Source of the DNA: Chloroflexota bacterium
Lineage (GTDB): Bacteria; Chloroflexota; Anaerolineae; Anaerolineales; DRMV01
Length of the DNA: 64,000 bases
Assembly: GCA_011322445.1 (NCBI GenBank)
Contig: DRMV01000037.1
Location: forward strand, 1 to 64,000
Direction of reading: 5' to 3'
In this document: positions 33,014 to 41,612 of the stretch, one piece after another
How positions within the stretch are numbered: the first letter of the stretch is position 1
Layout of the letters: every line of letters starts with the position of its first letter
Position numbers and translations under genes: made by a program
The notes under the pieces: model-generated
What the model saw: the letters and a program-made list of their open reading frames with translations, nothing else
Databases searched by the model: none
What the model was told of the DNA's origin: nothing

Positions 33014-34019
33014 ACTCGCCCGTGGGCTCTTTTGGGTTCCCCTGGTGGTGGTGTTGGCGGGTTGCAATTTGCCCCAGGGGGGAGCACCAGTGCCCTCGGC
33101 CACGGTGGTGGAGGCAGCCCGCCCCTCGGCTACGGTGACTTTGGCCGCGACGCCTACCCCTGGGGTATCCCCTTTGCCGGGCACACGGACGCCCTCACCG
33201 CCTACCGCAACCCCTCGCCCGTGCACCAACCAGGCTGCCCCCGGCAGCCCCATCGATGTCACCGTGCCCGACGATACGGTGATGCGGCCAGGGCAGGTCT
33301 TTACCAAGGTGTGGCAGGTGGTCAACACCGGCACATGCACCTGGACACCGGCATATCGCCTGGTGTGGTTTTCGGGCGCGCGGTTGGGCACTTCGGCATC
33401 CTACCCCCTGGGGCGGGAAGTGCGTCCGGGCGAGGCGGTTGACCTGGCCGTGGATATGGTGGCGCCGCTTGCGCCGGGCGTGTATCAGAGTTATTGGAAA
33501 CTGCGCGCCCCTGAGGGTTCCCTGTTTGGCATTGGGCCGGGGGCAGGCACGCCGTTTTGGGTACGCATTGTGGTAGTTTCCTTGCGCCCCCCTTCGCCCA
33601 CGCCCACACCGACCATCACCCCACCGCCCACGGCTACCCCCACCCCCACGCCTTCCCCCACCCCCACGCCACCGGTGAAGACCACAGGCCAGCAAGACCT
33701 CATGCTGGGCGATGGGCTGGAGGTAGATGGAGAGAAAACCTCGGCCACCGATGTGCTCTACTTGCAGGTCAACGGCGCGCACGTGCTGCGCCCGCAAGAC
33801 GCCGCTCGCTGGGGCATTTTTGGCAGCGACCCACCCTCGCTGGGAACCTGTCGCCAGAGCAACCGCAGCGCGGCCGATATTCCGGTGGATAGCCTGGGCG
33901 TAGGCACTTACCTTTGCTATCGCAGCAGCGATGGGCATATCGGCTATGCCCGCCTGGAAGCCGTGGATCGGGCAACCTGGCGCATTACCCTCTCGTTCAT
34001 TACCTGGGCCGAGCCGTAA
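33006..34019 (+). CDS. Lipoprotein with NBR1-type Ig-like domain and Thr-Pro linkers
   Basis: A 337-residue exported lipoprotein. The signal peptide ends in a lipobox LAGC (Cys near residue 20). A Pro/Thr/Ser-rich linker follows, then an NBR1-like Ig domain (about 80-190) with VFTKVWQVVNTGTCTWTPAY and APEGSLFGIGPGAGTPFWVRI. A second Thr-Pro-rich linker is encoded by an imperfect CCCAC(A/C)CC repeat at 33595-33672. The C-terminal domain (about 230-337) has two Cys (LGTCRQSN and YLCYRSSDG) and no family recognised here. The ATG at 33006 overlaps DUF951 and has GGAG upstream. Such modular TP-rich lipoproteins are common on Anaerolineae cell surfaces. Confidence 0.85.
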   Translation: MLKLARGLFWVPLVVVLAGCNLPQGGAPVPSATVVEAARPSATVTLAATPTPGVSPLPGTRTPSPPTATPRPCTNQAAPGSPIDVTVPDDTVMRPGQVFTKVWQVVNTGTCTWTPAYRLVWFSGARLGTSASYPLGREVRPGEAVDLAVDMVAPLAPGVYQSYWKLRAPEGSLFGIGPGAGTPFWVRIVVVSLRPPSPTPTPTITPPPTATPTPTPSPTPTPPVKTTGQQDLMLGDGLEVDGEKTSATDVLYLQVNGAHVLRPQDAARWGIFGSDPPSLGTCRQSNRSAADIPVDSLGVGTYLCYRSSDGHIGYARLEAVDRATWRITLSFITWAEP

Positions 34020-34038
34020 CGACTGAAGGAGGTTTGTA

Positions 34039-35502
34039 GTGCCCCCTCGTCATGTGGTGTTGGTATTCATCGATGGGCTGCGGCCCGACGTGCTGGCAGA
34101 GGCCGTGCGCGCTGGCGAAGTGCCCCACCTTCAGCGGCTTTTGGGCGAAGAGGGGAATCATGGCTGGGTAACCTCGGTGCTTGCCCCTGCGCCCAGCATC
34201 ACGTTTGCTTCTCAGGCCAGTTTGGTGACGGGCGCGCATCCCAATCGTCACGACGTCCCTGGCAATCAGTTCTTCGATCGTTTTGGAATGCACCACGGGG
34301 GCAAAGCGCGGCATTATGCCTTTGATGTTGGCGACACGCTGGAAATTGACGACGCGATAGCGGTGTTTACCCAGGGGTTGGCAAGCCGCTGCCTGGGCGC
34401 GCGCACTCTTTACGAGCGGGCGGGTTCCCGCGGCCAGCGTTCTGTGGTGGTGGGGCACATGTATGCTAACGGTGCGGACCGCTGGCTTCCCCCGAAGGTG
34501 GATATGCTTGCCCGTTTGACCAGGGTGCCTGGCCCTTTGCGCGTTACCCCGGCGGCATTTGATCGCCATGTGCTCGATATGGCCCTGGAAGACCTGTGCG
34601 CGCATGGCTTACCCGATATTCTGACCGTGTATTTCATGGGGCTGGATGCTTACAGCCATGCCCACGGTCCGGAAGGCCAGCGAGCCTATTTGCGGGAAAC
34701 CCTCGACGCCCTGGTGGGGGAACTGCGCGCCGCGGTGGACGAACTGGCCCCGCGCGGCCATCCGCCGTTCTGGATGCTGGCTGCCGACCACGGACAACGG
34801 GCTGTGCCCGACGATGACGCCCACGCCGTTTCTTTGCGGTCGGTGGTACCGCTTTTCGCTGCTGAAGGGCGCGACTTGCTCGATTACCCGGGCGAGGGGC
34901 GGCATAGCGATGCGGTCATGGCTTTCAACGGCAGCATGGCTTTCGTGTACCTTCGCCGCCAGGGGGAAGCCTGGGCGCAGCCGCCCGATTTTCAGCGCGA
35001 GGTGTTGCCCCTGGCCCGCCGTTTTTGGGAAGCCCACCGCAGCGGTGCAGGGGCGCCGGCTTTGGAAGGAGCGGTGGCGGCGGTGTTGGTGCGCGACGTG
35101 GCCCACGCCGGTTGGCGCAGCGGCTACGTGGCCCTGACGCCCGACGGCGGGCTCGAAACGCTGGAAGCCTGGTTCCGGCGGCTGCCCGCGCACGACCACG
35201 TGGAAGCCCTGCCGCGCCTCGCGGGGATGACTTCGCCGCTCTCGGGTGACATGGTGGTGCTGCTTTCACCGGGGAGCGGGCGTTATTTTGGGCATCCGGT
35301 GAAGGGGCTGCACGGCGGCCTCTCGCCGGAAGTTTCTGAAGCCGCGCTGATGCTGGCCTGGCCGGGGGTGACGCCCGCGGCATGGCAGCAAGCGCGGCAG
35401 CAGTTCGAGCACGCCGTCAATGTGCGCTGCGAAACCGAAGGCGGACGTCGCCCCCAAACGGCCGATGTGCTCGTGGGGCTGGAAGCCGTGATGTTGGGCT
35501 AA
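34039..35502 (+). CDS. Alkaline-phosphatase-superfamily phosphodiesterase
   Basis: A 487-residue protein of the type I phosphodiesterase/nucleotide pyrophosphatase group. The metal-binding Asp is in VFIDGLRPD near residue 11, and the catalytic Ser/Thr region is APSITFASQASLVTGAHP near 51-68. GLDAYSHAHGPEG gives the second metal site (Asp and His), and LAADHGQ gives the third (near 254). No signal peptide is visible, so it is probably cytosolic. Substrate unknown. The start is a GTG at 34039 with GGAGG 7 nt upstream, 19 bp after the lipoprotein stop. Confidence 0.85.
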   Translation: MPPRHVVLVFIDGLRPDVLAEAVRAGEVPHLQRLLGEEGNHGWVTSVLAPAPSITFASQASLVTGAHPNRHDVPGNQFFDRFGMHHGGKARHYAFDVGDTLEIDDAIAVFTQGLASRCLGARTLYERAGSRGQRSVVVGHMYANGADRWLPPKVDMLARLTRVPGPLRVTPAAFDRHVLDMALEDLCAHGLPDILTVYFMGLDAYSHAHGPEGQRAYLRETLDALVGELRAAVDELAPRGHPPFWMLAADHGQRAVPDDDAHAVSLRSVVPLFAAEGRDLLDYPGEGRHSDAVMAFNGSMAFVYLRRQGEAWAQPPDFQREVLPLARRFWEAHRSGAGAPALEGAVAAVLVRDVAHAGWRSGYVALTPDGGLETLEAWFRRLPAHDHVEALPRLAGMTSPLSGDMVVLLSPGSGRYFGHPVKGLHGGLSPEVSEAALMLAWPGVTPAAWQQARQQFEHAVNVRCETEGGRRPQTADVLVGLEAVMLG

Positions 35503-35523
35503 ATGGAGGCGAGGGATGGGGCG

Positions 35524-36027
35524 CTAATCTTCGCTGGCCTGGGCTATGGTTTGCAGGGCGTCGTCTAAGGTTCCCCCTTCTTTTCGCACGCCGGGCGCGG
35601 GTGTGCCGCAGTAAGGGCAGATGTTCCACGAGAGTTCCATCAGTTTGCCGCAGTGATGGCACACTTTCTTGAGTTTGGTGTGGCAGTGAGGGCACACCAT
35701 CCAGTTTTCCTTGACACGGCGGCCGCAGCCGGGGCAGCGAGCGGCTTCTTCCACCGCCTGCAGCAGGGCTTCTTCTTCCAGCGTCCGCTGGTATTCTTCA
35801 TCCAAAGTGCGGCTGGGGCGTAGGATGAGGTACACCAGCAGGCCGGGAAGGGAAAGTACCGCCACGACCAACGCCGCTAAGATGGGCGCCAGGGGATCGC
35901 GGCCGCGGGCGCGCATGTCGCGATAAGTCCAGAACACCAGGCTGACCCACAGGGCGGCCAGGAAAGCCCCGCCCCACACGGTGGCAATGACCAGAAGGTT
36001 GCGCGTAAGCGTTGGATTGAAGCCCAT
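35524..36027 (-). CDS. Membrane protein with C-terminal double zinc ribbon
   Basis: A 167-residue protein. Two hydrophobic helices (about 10-33 and 45-70) are followed by a short coiled region (EEYQRTLEEEALLQAVEEA) and two zinc ribbons: CPGCGRR with CPHC, then CHHCGKL with CPYCG. Function unknown; such proteins are frequent in Chloroflexota. The ATG at 36027 has AAGGAG upstream and the extended -10 at 36055-36060. It is divergent from radC. Confidence 0.8.
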   Translation of the reverse strand: MGFNPTLTRNLLVIATVWGGAFLAALWVSLVFWTYRDMRARGRDPLAPILAALVVAVLSLPGLLVYLILRPSRTLDEEYQRTLEEEALLQAVEEAARCPGCGRRVKENWMVCPHCHTKLKKVCHHCGKLMELSWNICPYCGTPAPGVRKEGGTLDDALQTIAQASED

Positions 36028-36054
36028 CGGCTGCTCCTTTGCGGCGATGGGGAG

Positions 36055-36060
36055 ATTATA
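36055..36060 (-). promoter_or_regulatory. Extended -10 TGCTATAAT for the zinc-ribbon gene
   Basis: On the minus strand TATAAT is the complement of 36055-36060 and is preceded by TGC, giving TTATGCTATAAT. The same 12 bases occur at the promoter near 30048. A leader of about 21 nt with AAGGAG follows. Confidence 0.6.
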
Positions 36061-36174
36061 GCATAACCTCCGCGGGCGCATGAACGCCTCTCGGGCTGCG
36101 CAAGCGACGGAGGAGGGGGCCTGGCTTCCTTGGTTTTGAGCCGTTTTGTGGTAAAGTAAAAGCAGGAGCACGCG

Positions 36175-36852
36175 ATGTATACCATCCGCGAATGGGCAAA
36201 AGATGAGCGGCCGCGTGAGCGGCTGGAGCAGTTGGGGGCGCAGAGCCTGAGCACGGCCGAACTGCTGGCCATTCTTTTGCGAGTGGGGCGGGAAGGCGAA
36301 ACCGCCGTGGACTTGGCACGTCGCTTGCTGCAACAATTTGGCGGCCTGGCAGGCGTGCAACGGGCGTCTTTTGACGATCTGCGGGCGGTGCGCGGCGTGG
36401 GGCCGGCCAAGGCGGCGCAGATCAAAGCGGCGCTGGAACTGGGAAGGCGGTTGCAATGGACGCGCCTCGGCGATCGCCCCCGCATTACAGCACCTGAAGA
36501 TGCTGCCGCGTTGCTCCTCTATGAGATGAGCGGCCTGGAGCAGGAACATTTGCGGGCGCTGCTGTTGGATACGCGCCATCAGGTGCTCAAAATGCACGAT
36601 GTCGTGCGCGGCTCGGTCAACAGCGCCCAGGTGCGGATCGCCGAGATCTTTCGCGAGGCCGTGCGGGTCAATGCGGTCGCGCTGATTTTGGCGCACAACC
36701 ATCCCAGTGGTGACCCCACCCCCAGCGCCGACGATATTGCCCTCACCCGCCAGGCCCAGGAAGCCGGACGCCTGTTGGATATTGCTGTATTAGACCATTT
36801 GATCATTGCCGATAACCGCTTTGTTTCTCTCAAGGCGCGCGGGCTGTTCTAA
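36175..36852 (+). CDS. radC: RadC family protein (JAB/MPN domain)
   Basis: A 225-residue RadC protein. The N-terminal REWAKDERPRERL and helix-hairpin-helix DLRAVRGVGPAKAAQIKAAL (about 62-81) are followed by the JAB metallo-domain with HNHPSGDPTPSADD (about 179-192). Its role, first thought to be DNA repair, remains unsettled. AGGAG precedes the ATG. The downstream M23 gene begins 16 bp after its stop. Confidence 0.95.
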   Translation: MYTIREWAKDERPRERLEQLGAQSLSTAELLAILLRVGREGETAVDLARRLLQQFGGLAGVQRASFDDLRAVRGVGPAKAAQIKAALELGRRLQWTRLGDRPRITAPEDAAALLLYEMSGLEQEHLRALLLDTRHQVLKMHDVVRGSVNSAQVRIAEIFREAVRVNAVALILAHNHPSGDPTPSADDIALTRQAQEAGRLLDIAVLDHLIIADNRFVSLKARGLF

Positions 36853-36868
36853 CCCGCAGGAGGCACCG

Positions 36869-38494
36869 ATGCAAGAACGCCAGATTATGCTTGTGCCACG
36901 GGAGCACTTTTGGGATTGGGTGAAGGCTGCCCGCAATTACGTGCTCACTTTCGGAACGACCATTACGCCTGACCCCAACAACGCGGGACGCTACATGGCC
37001 CCAAACCAAACTATCACCATTGTGCTGCCGCCTAATGGCTACCCGGCCCAGGGCGATATCCGCGCCTGGTTTGTGCAGCATTACCCCGGTGTGCGGCTGG
37101 ATGTCATTGAAGTCAACACGCCGGAAGAATTGGAAAATGTGCTTGCCCAACGCATTGCTGCCCTTGACCGCTACGGCGATACTACCCGCCCCTTCCGGTT
37201 GCTCTGGCCGACGGATTACGCGGTCATTACCCAGCCTTTTGGAGCGCACCCCGAAATTTACAGCCAGTGGGGGCTTCCCGGCCATGAAGGGGTGGATTTT
37301 CGCGCGCCCACCGGCTCGAACGTGTACGCCGCGGCCGATGGCGTGGTGTATCGCACGGAACCCCAGCCCGTGGGCGCTTATGGACGGCAGGTGCGCGTGC
37401 GCCACCGCGCGGGTTACAAAACCGTGTATGCGCATCTTGATGAGGTGCTGGTAGCCAATGGCGATTTTGTCAAGGCGGGGCAGATTATTGGAAAGGCCGA
37501 CAATACCGGCAATTCCTATGGCTCTCACCTGCACCTGACTCTCAAAAAAGAAGGTGCGACCGAGCGCGGCGAGACGAACTACCCGTATGACATCATTGAC
37601 CCCACGCCGTTTCTGGTATGGCCGGGCACCGAAGAGGCTATTCGGCGGGCGCAATACGGCTGGGAACCCGGGCATGGTCTGGTGGGGGCCGCATGCCGCC
37701 CCGACGGCCAGTTTGGAGAGGCTGATTTCGCGGTGGTCAAGAACGCCCGCCTGGAAGCCGTGCGCATTACCCAGGCGACCCCCGACGAGGCTTTAGCGCG
37801 TTTGCGACGAATCAACCCTAACATTTTCCTCCTTGCCCGCATCACGGCCGATATGCGCACCCACAAACTCACAGGAGCCGAGTTTGCCGAGGCTTTGCGC
37901 CCCCAGGTTGCGCGCTTTTATGCGCAGGGAATTCGATATTTTGAAATCCACACGCAGCCTAACCTCCACGCCAATGGCTGGATGGTTTCCTGGACGGATG
38001 GGGCTTCTTTTGGGGCGTGGTTCCTGCAAGTGTTGAGCGCGTGGCGGCAGCAGTTCCCGGAAGCCAGGTTTGGCTTCCCGGCGCTTTCCCCCGGTGATGA
38101 CGTGCCCAATCAGCGCTTTGCCGCGGCGCGTTTCCTCGACCAGGCTGACCAGGCTGCCCTATCGGCCGACTGGCTGGGCGCGGCCTGTTACTGGTCGTTG
38201 TTCGCTGAAATGAATCGGCCTGAGGGCGGGCGATGCTACGAAACGCTGCGCTTGCGCTATCCCCACAAGTTGATTTTCGTGACCGATTTCGCCAATGTCA
38301 ACCGCGCTACCGACGATGATATCCGTGGTGACCAGTATGTTTCGTATTACCGCTACCTCTACGAGCGCCCGGGCATTGGAGCGGCTTTTGCTGACTATTT
38401 GACCCCTGGTGATGCCGCCTCTTACCTCGGTTGGAGCGATGCTGCCGGCCGCATGAGTGTCGTCGTGACCAAAGTCGCCAACCGCGGGTGGTGA
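36869..38494 (+). CDS. M23-type peptidase with TIM-barrel-like C-terminal region
   Basis: A 541-residue protein in three parts. Residues 1-105 are an unrecognised N-terminal domain. Residues 115-250 are a LytM/M23 domain with the zinc ligands in HEGVDFRAP and the active HLHLTL, plus NGDFVKAGQIIGKADNTGNSYGSHLH-type spacing. Residues 280-540 look like a glycoside-hydrolase-type barrel (FEIHTQPNLHANGW, LIFVTDFANVN). No signal peptide is seen, which is unusual for a cell-wall peptidase. The ATG at 36869 has GGAGG upstream. Whether it acts outside the cell is unclear. Confidence 0.8.
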   Translation: MQERQIMLVPREHFWDWVKAARNYVLTFGTTITPDPNNAGRYMAPNQTITIVLPPNGYPAQGDIRAWFVQHYPGVRLDVIEVNTPEELENVLAQRIAALDRYGDTTRPFRLLWPTDYAVITQPFGAHPEIYSQWGLPGHEGVDFRAPTGSNVYAAADGVVYRTEPQPVGAYGRQVRVRHRAGYKTVYAHLDEVLVANGDFVKAGQIIGKADNTGNSYGSHLHLTLKKEGATERGETNYPYDIIDPTPFLVWPGTEEAIRRAQYGWEPGHGLVGAACRPDGQFGEADFAVVKNARLEAVRITQATPDEALARLRRINPNIFLLARITADMRTHKLTGAEFAEALRPQVARFYAQGIRYFEIHTQPNLHANGWMVSWTDGASFGAWFLQVLSAWRQQFPEARFGFPALSPGDDVPNQRFAAARFLDQADQAALSADWLGAACYWSLFAEMNRPEGGRCYETLRLRYPHKLIFVTDFANVNRATDDDIRGDQYVSYYRYLYERPGIGAAFADYLTPGDAASYLGWSDAAGRMSVVVTKVANRGW

Positions 38495-38555
38495 CTTTTC
38501 CAAGACGTGTCCTCATTGGGTTGATAGGCCGCGTCAAGCCATACAAGAGACGCTT

Positions 38556-40574
38556 ATGGATCTTTCGCCTCATTTCAAGGAAAGCCGGTTCGTTGTTGCT
38601 CTTCAGGAAGCTTTAATTGCACTGGCGCCTTTTGCTATTTTGATGTCTTTCCTGACTTTGCTTGCCCAGATTCCTCTTTACGTTCACTGGGCGTTCCCCC
38701 CAAACCTCTTTCAAACCCTCAATTTTCTTTCCAGGGGGATGCAGCAGCTGATGTCTATCGCGACGGTTGTCTCCGTTTCGTATCATTTTGCGGTGCGATA
38801 CGATGCGGAACGCATGTTGGCGATGTTGTTGGGGTTGGCCGTTTTTCTGAGCACGCTTGTGCTTTCCGCGAGCCGCACTTCGCCCCTCCTGGTGTTGCCT
38901 TTTAGTCTTGATATTTGGCAAATTGTGATCCCCATTGCCTCGGTTTTCCTCATGAAGGCCCTGGCGCCTTATTTGGCAATTCCTCTGGATGAAGAAAAGT
39001 GTAGCACGTACGCGTGCCGGGTACTCCGGCATCTTTACACTTTCGCGCTGAGTTATAGCCTCTTGTTGGGCGTGTGGCTTGGGCTGAACAGGCCGATTGC
39101 CGTTTTCACGGAATATTCTCATCGCTTGCTCGCGTTTCTTCCCGCACATTTCTTGGTAGAGGTTCGCACGCTTCTGGCTCAATCCTTTTGGTTCATGGGG
39201 ATTCAGGGAAGTCGGGTTGCCAATGCGCTCATGGGACCGTCGCTCTTGCAGCAAGAGATTTTCCCCAATCTGTCGCTGGTGGAGTTTTATCGCCTGTTTG
39301 CTTCAGCGGGCGGCACGGGGATGGGTATTGCGCTCATTATTGCCCTTTACCTCAATCATAAAGACCGCCACGGCTTGCGCATTGCCCATATCTCGACGCC
39401 CTTTGTGATTTTCAATATCAACACTTTTGTCATTTATTGCTTCCCCGTGGTTTTGAATCGTTTTTTGCTCATTCCTTTCTTCCTGGTTCCTCTCTTGACC
39501 TCGCTTATCGCGTATGTGTTTCTCTCAATCTTCCCCACCACTTTCTACACTTCGCGGGTTCATTGGACCATGCCTGTTTTTGTCAATGCGTGGATTGTGG
39601 GGAAGGGAAATATCTGGCTGCTGCTGTTGCAGGCTTTCCTCGTCGCTGTGGGTGTGGCTGTTTATTTCCCCTTTGTCAAGCGTTTTTCCGCGACGCGTTC
39701 GCTCGACTATCACCTCAAAAACCTTTACCTCAACCTGGGGCTGCCGGAATCCCTTCATGTCCATCAGGGTTTAAGCCTGCATAAAGCGCAACATGAAATC
39801 ATTGAGGCCAACCTGCGCCTCAATGAGATTATTCACCTGCTTTCCACGAAGACACTTTTGGTGTATTATCAGCCGAAGATCGACGTCCGCAACCAGCGCT
39901 GTGTGGGGTTTGAGGCGCTTTTGCGCGTCAGGCTCTCCGATGGTACAGTGACCGGCCCTTTTTTCCTGCGAGATATTGAAAATGCCGGGCTTTCCCCTAC
40001 AATTGACTTGTGGGTGGCGCGTGAAGTCGAACGCCACCTTCGAGCGTGGAGAGCCAAAGGGTTTGCACCCCACATCAGCATCAATCTTCACCCCGATACC
40101 ATCAATAGCGTGGAGGTTGTGAGGCAACTTGTTTCGCTTCTGGAGGGCGAGCCGATCGAGTTTGAGATCATTGAACGCTCGTTTCTGGGAGGTAGCGACA
40201 TAGCCCACAATTTAGAGATGCTCAAGCAACACGGATTTCGTATAGCGATTGATGATTTTGGCCGAGGCTATTCGAGTTACCGCTTCCTCTCGGAAGTGGA
40301 TGTTGATACGGTGAAGACGGACAAGAGCCTGATTCCCCTTTTGCAACATGCGAAAGGGGTGATGATCTGGGAGCACATGATCGATTTGTGCCATCGCCTT
40401 CACCTTACGACCATTGCCGAAGGCGTCGAGACGGAAGAGCAGGCTCGCAGGTTGGCACAGATGGGCATTGACATTATTCAAGGATATTACTTTTCCAAGG
40501 CCATTCCCATGCAACTGGTGCCTCAATATGTGCCGTTGAGTGCTCAAACATTGGGCGCTAAGGCTGGTACCTGA
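38556..40574 (+). CDS. PTS EIIC-like membrane domain fused to EAL phosphodiesterase
   Basis: A 672-residue fusion. Residues 1-400 are a polytopic membrane domain resembling the lactose/cellobiose EIIC of the sugar phosphotransferase system (FWFMGIQGSRVANALMGP, then ASAGGTGMGIALIIALYL). Residues 433-665 are an EAL domain that hydrolyses cyclic-di-GMP. Its residues look intact: YYQPKI, FEALLRV, the Asn in SINLHP, EIIERSF, AIDDFGRGYSS, VKTDKS, IAEGVET and QGYYFSKA. A link between sugar sensing and c-di-GMP is likely. No EIIA or EIIB is nearby. The coding sequence is visibly richer in A and T at third positions than its neighbours, suggesting acquisition from elsewhere. RBS is weak: AAGAGACGCTT before the ATG. 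Confidence 0.9.
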   Translation: MDLSPHFKESRFVVALQEALIALAPFAILMSFLTLLAQIPLYVHWAFPPNLFQTLNFLSRGMQQLMSIATVVSVSYHFAVRYDAERMLAMLLGLAVFLSTLVLSASRTSPLLVLPFSLDIWQIVIPIASVFLMKALAPYLAIPLDEEKCSTYACRVLRHLYTFALSYSLLLGVWLGLNRPIAVFTEYSHRLLAFLPAHFLVEVRTLLAQSFWFMGIQGSRVANALMGPSLLQQEIFPNLSLVEFYRLFASAGGTGMGIALIIALYLNHKDRHGLRIAHISTPFVIFNINTFVIYCFPVVLNRFLLIPFFLVPLLTSLIAYVFLSIFPTTFYTSRVHWTMPVFVNAWIVGKGNIWLLLLQAFLVAVGVAVYFPFVKRFSATRSLDYHLKNLYLNLGLPESLHVHQGLSLHKAQHEIIEANLRLNEIIHLLSTKTLLVYYQPKIDVRNQRCVGFEALLRVRLSDGTVTGPFFLRDIENAGLSPTIDLWVAREVERHLRAWRAKGFAPHISINLHPDTINSVEVVRQLVSLLEGEPIEFEIIERSFLGGSDIAHNLEMLKQHGFRIAIDDFGRGYSSYRFLSEVDVDTVKTDKSLIPLLQHAKGVMIWEHMIDLCHRLHLTTIAEGVETEEQARRLAQMGIDIIQGYYFSKAIPMQLVPQYVPLSAQTLGAKAGT

Positions 40575-40670
40575 GAGCCTGCCCTGAGCGCAGCCGCTGT
40601 GGCGGTAGCGTTAAAGGGCGCTTGCAATGACATCGCCGGCAAGGTGGCCTGGGTCGATAGGAGATGCCCT

Positions 40671-41591
40671 ATGTATGTGATTATCATGGGCGGCACGGGT
40701 ATGCTGGGGAGAGCATTGACAGATGCTCTGCTGATGCGGCAGCATACCGTTTCTATTTTCACGCGTGAGCCAGAGCGCCGACGCGGCCTGCCCCCGACGG
40801 TGCGCTTGTTGCAGTGGACGCCTCAGTCCCCCGGCGCGATAGCAAAGCACCTGCGGGAAGCCGACGTGGTGGTCAACCTGATGGGAGAGAACATTGCTGC
40901 CAGCCGTTGGACACCTGCTCGCAAACGCGCCCTGGTTGCCAGCCGGGTGGAAACTGGCCGGGTGCTGGCATCGGCCATTCGCCTGGCCCAGCCGCGTCCC
41001 AAGGTGCTGCTGCAGGCTTCTGCGGTGGGATATTACGGCGACCGGGGCGATGACCTGGTGGGCGAAAGCACGCCGCCCGGCGATGATTTCCTCGCTCGGC
41101 TGTGTGTTGAGTGGGAAGCCAGCACCGCCACGGTGGAAGGTTTGGGTGTCCGGCGAGCAGTGCTGCGCACCGGGGTGGTACTGAGCCAGGAAGGTGGTGC
41201 TTTGCCCCGCTTGTTGTGGCCTCTCCGCCTGGGGTTGGGAGGCCCTCTGGGCACCGGTCGCCAGTGGGTGCCGTGGATTCACATTGCCGACCACGTTGGC
41301 GCAATGATTTTTCTAATGACCCACGAGAAGGCGGAAGGCGTCTTCAACCTTGTGGCGCCGACACCGGTGACAAATGCCGAACTGACCCGCGCGCTGGCGC
41401 AGCGCCTGCACCGCCCGGCGTTCTTCCGTGTGCCGGCTTTTATGTTACGCCTGCTTTTCGGCGAAATGAGCAGTGTGTTGCTCGCCAGCCAGCGCGTGCT
41501 GCCTAACCGTTTGCTCGATGCTGGTTATGCTTTTCGTTACCCTGTGCTCAATGCGGCGCTGGATAATTTGCTCGCGCCGCGTATGGCTTGA
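40671..41591 (+). CDS. TIGR01777-family epimerase-like protein
   Basis: A 306-residue Rossmann-fold protein of the extended SDR superfamily. The NAD(P)-binding motif IIMGGTGMLGRALTDALL is at residues 4-21. DVVVNLMGENIAASRW near 67-82 and LLQASAVGYYGDRG near 113-126 are family hallmarks, as is WVPWIHIADHVGA. The C-terminal RVPAFMLRLLFGEMSSVLLASQR stretch corresponds to the DUF1731 part. It is annotated in many genomes as a sugar-nucleotide epimerase, but the reaction is not established. TAGGAG lies 8 nt before the ATG. Confidence 0.92.
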   Translation: MYVIIMGGTGMLGRALTDALLMRQHTVSIFTREPERRRGLPPTVRLLQWTPQSPGAIAKHLREADVVVNLMGENIAASRWTPARKRALVASRVETGRVLASAIRLAQPRPKVLLQASAVGYYGDRGDDLVGESTPPGDDFLARLCVEWEASTATVEGLGVRRAVLRTGVVLSQEGGALPRLLWPLRLGLGGPLGTGRQWVPWIHIADHVGAMIFLMTHEKAEGVFNLVAPTPVTNAELTRALAQRLHRPAFFRVPAFMLRLLFGEMSSVLLASQRVLPNRLLDAGYAFRYPVLNAALDNLLAPRMA

Positions 41592-41612
41592 TTTCCCTTT
41601 GCTGAGGTGCTC

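Noticed and set aside
33595-33672. Short repeated CCCACGCC-like units as a CRISPR or satellite array
   Set aside because: The units are 6-12 bp, irregular and in frame inside the lipoprotein gene, encoding a Thr-Pro linker.
40238-40249. TTTCGTATAGCG, a partial match to the TTCGTATAGCCA repeat
   Set aside because: It encodes conserved residues FRIAI of the EAL domain and matches at only 10 bases; likely coincidence.
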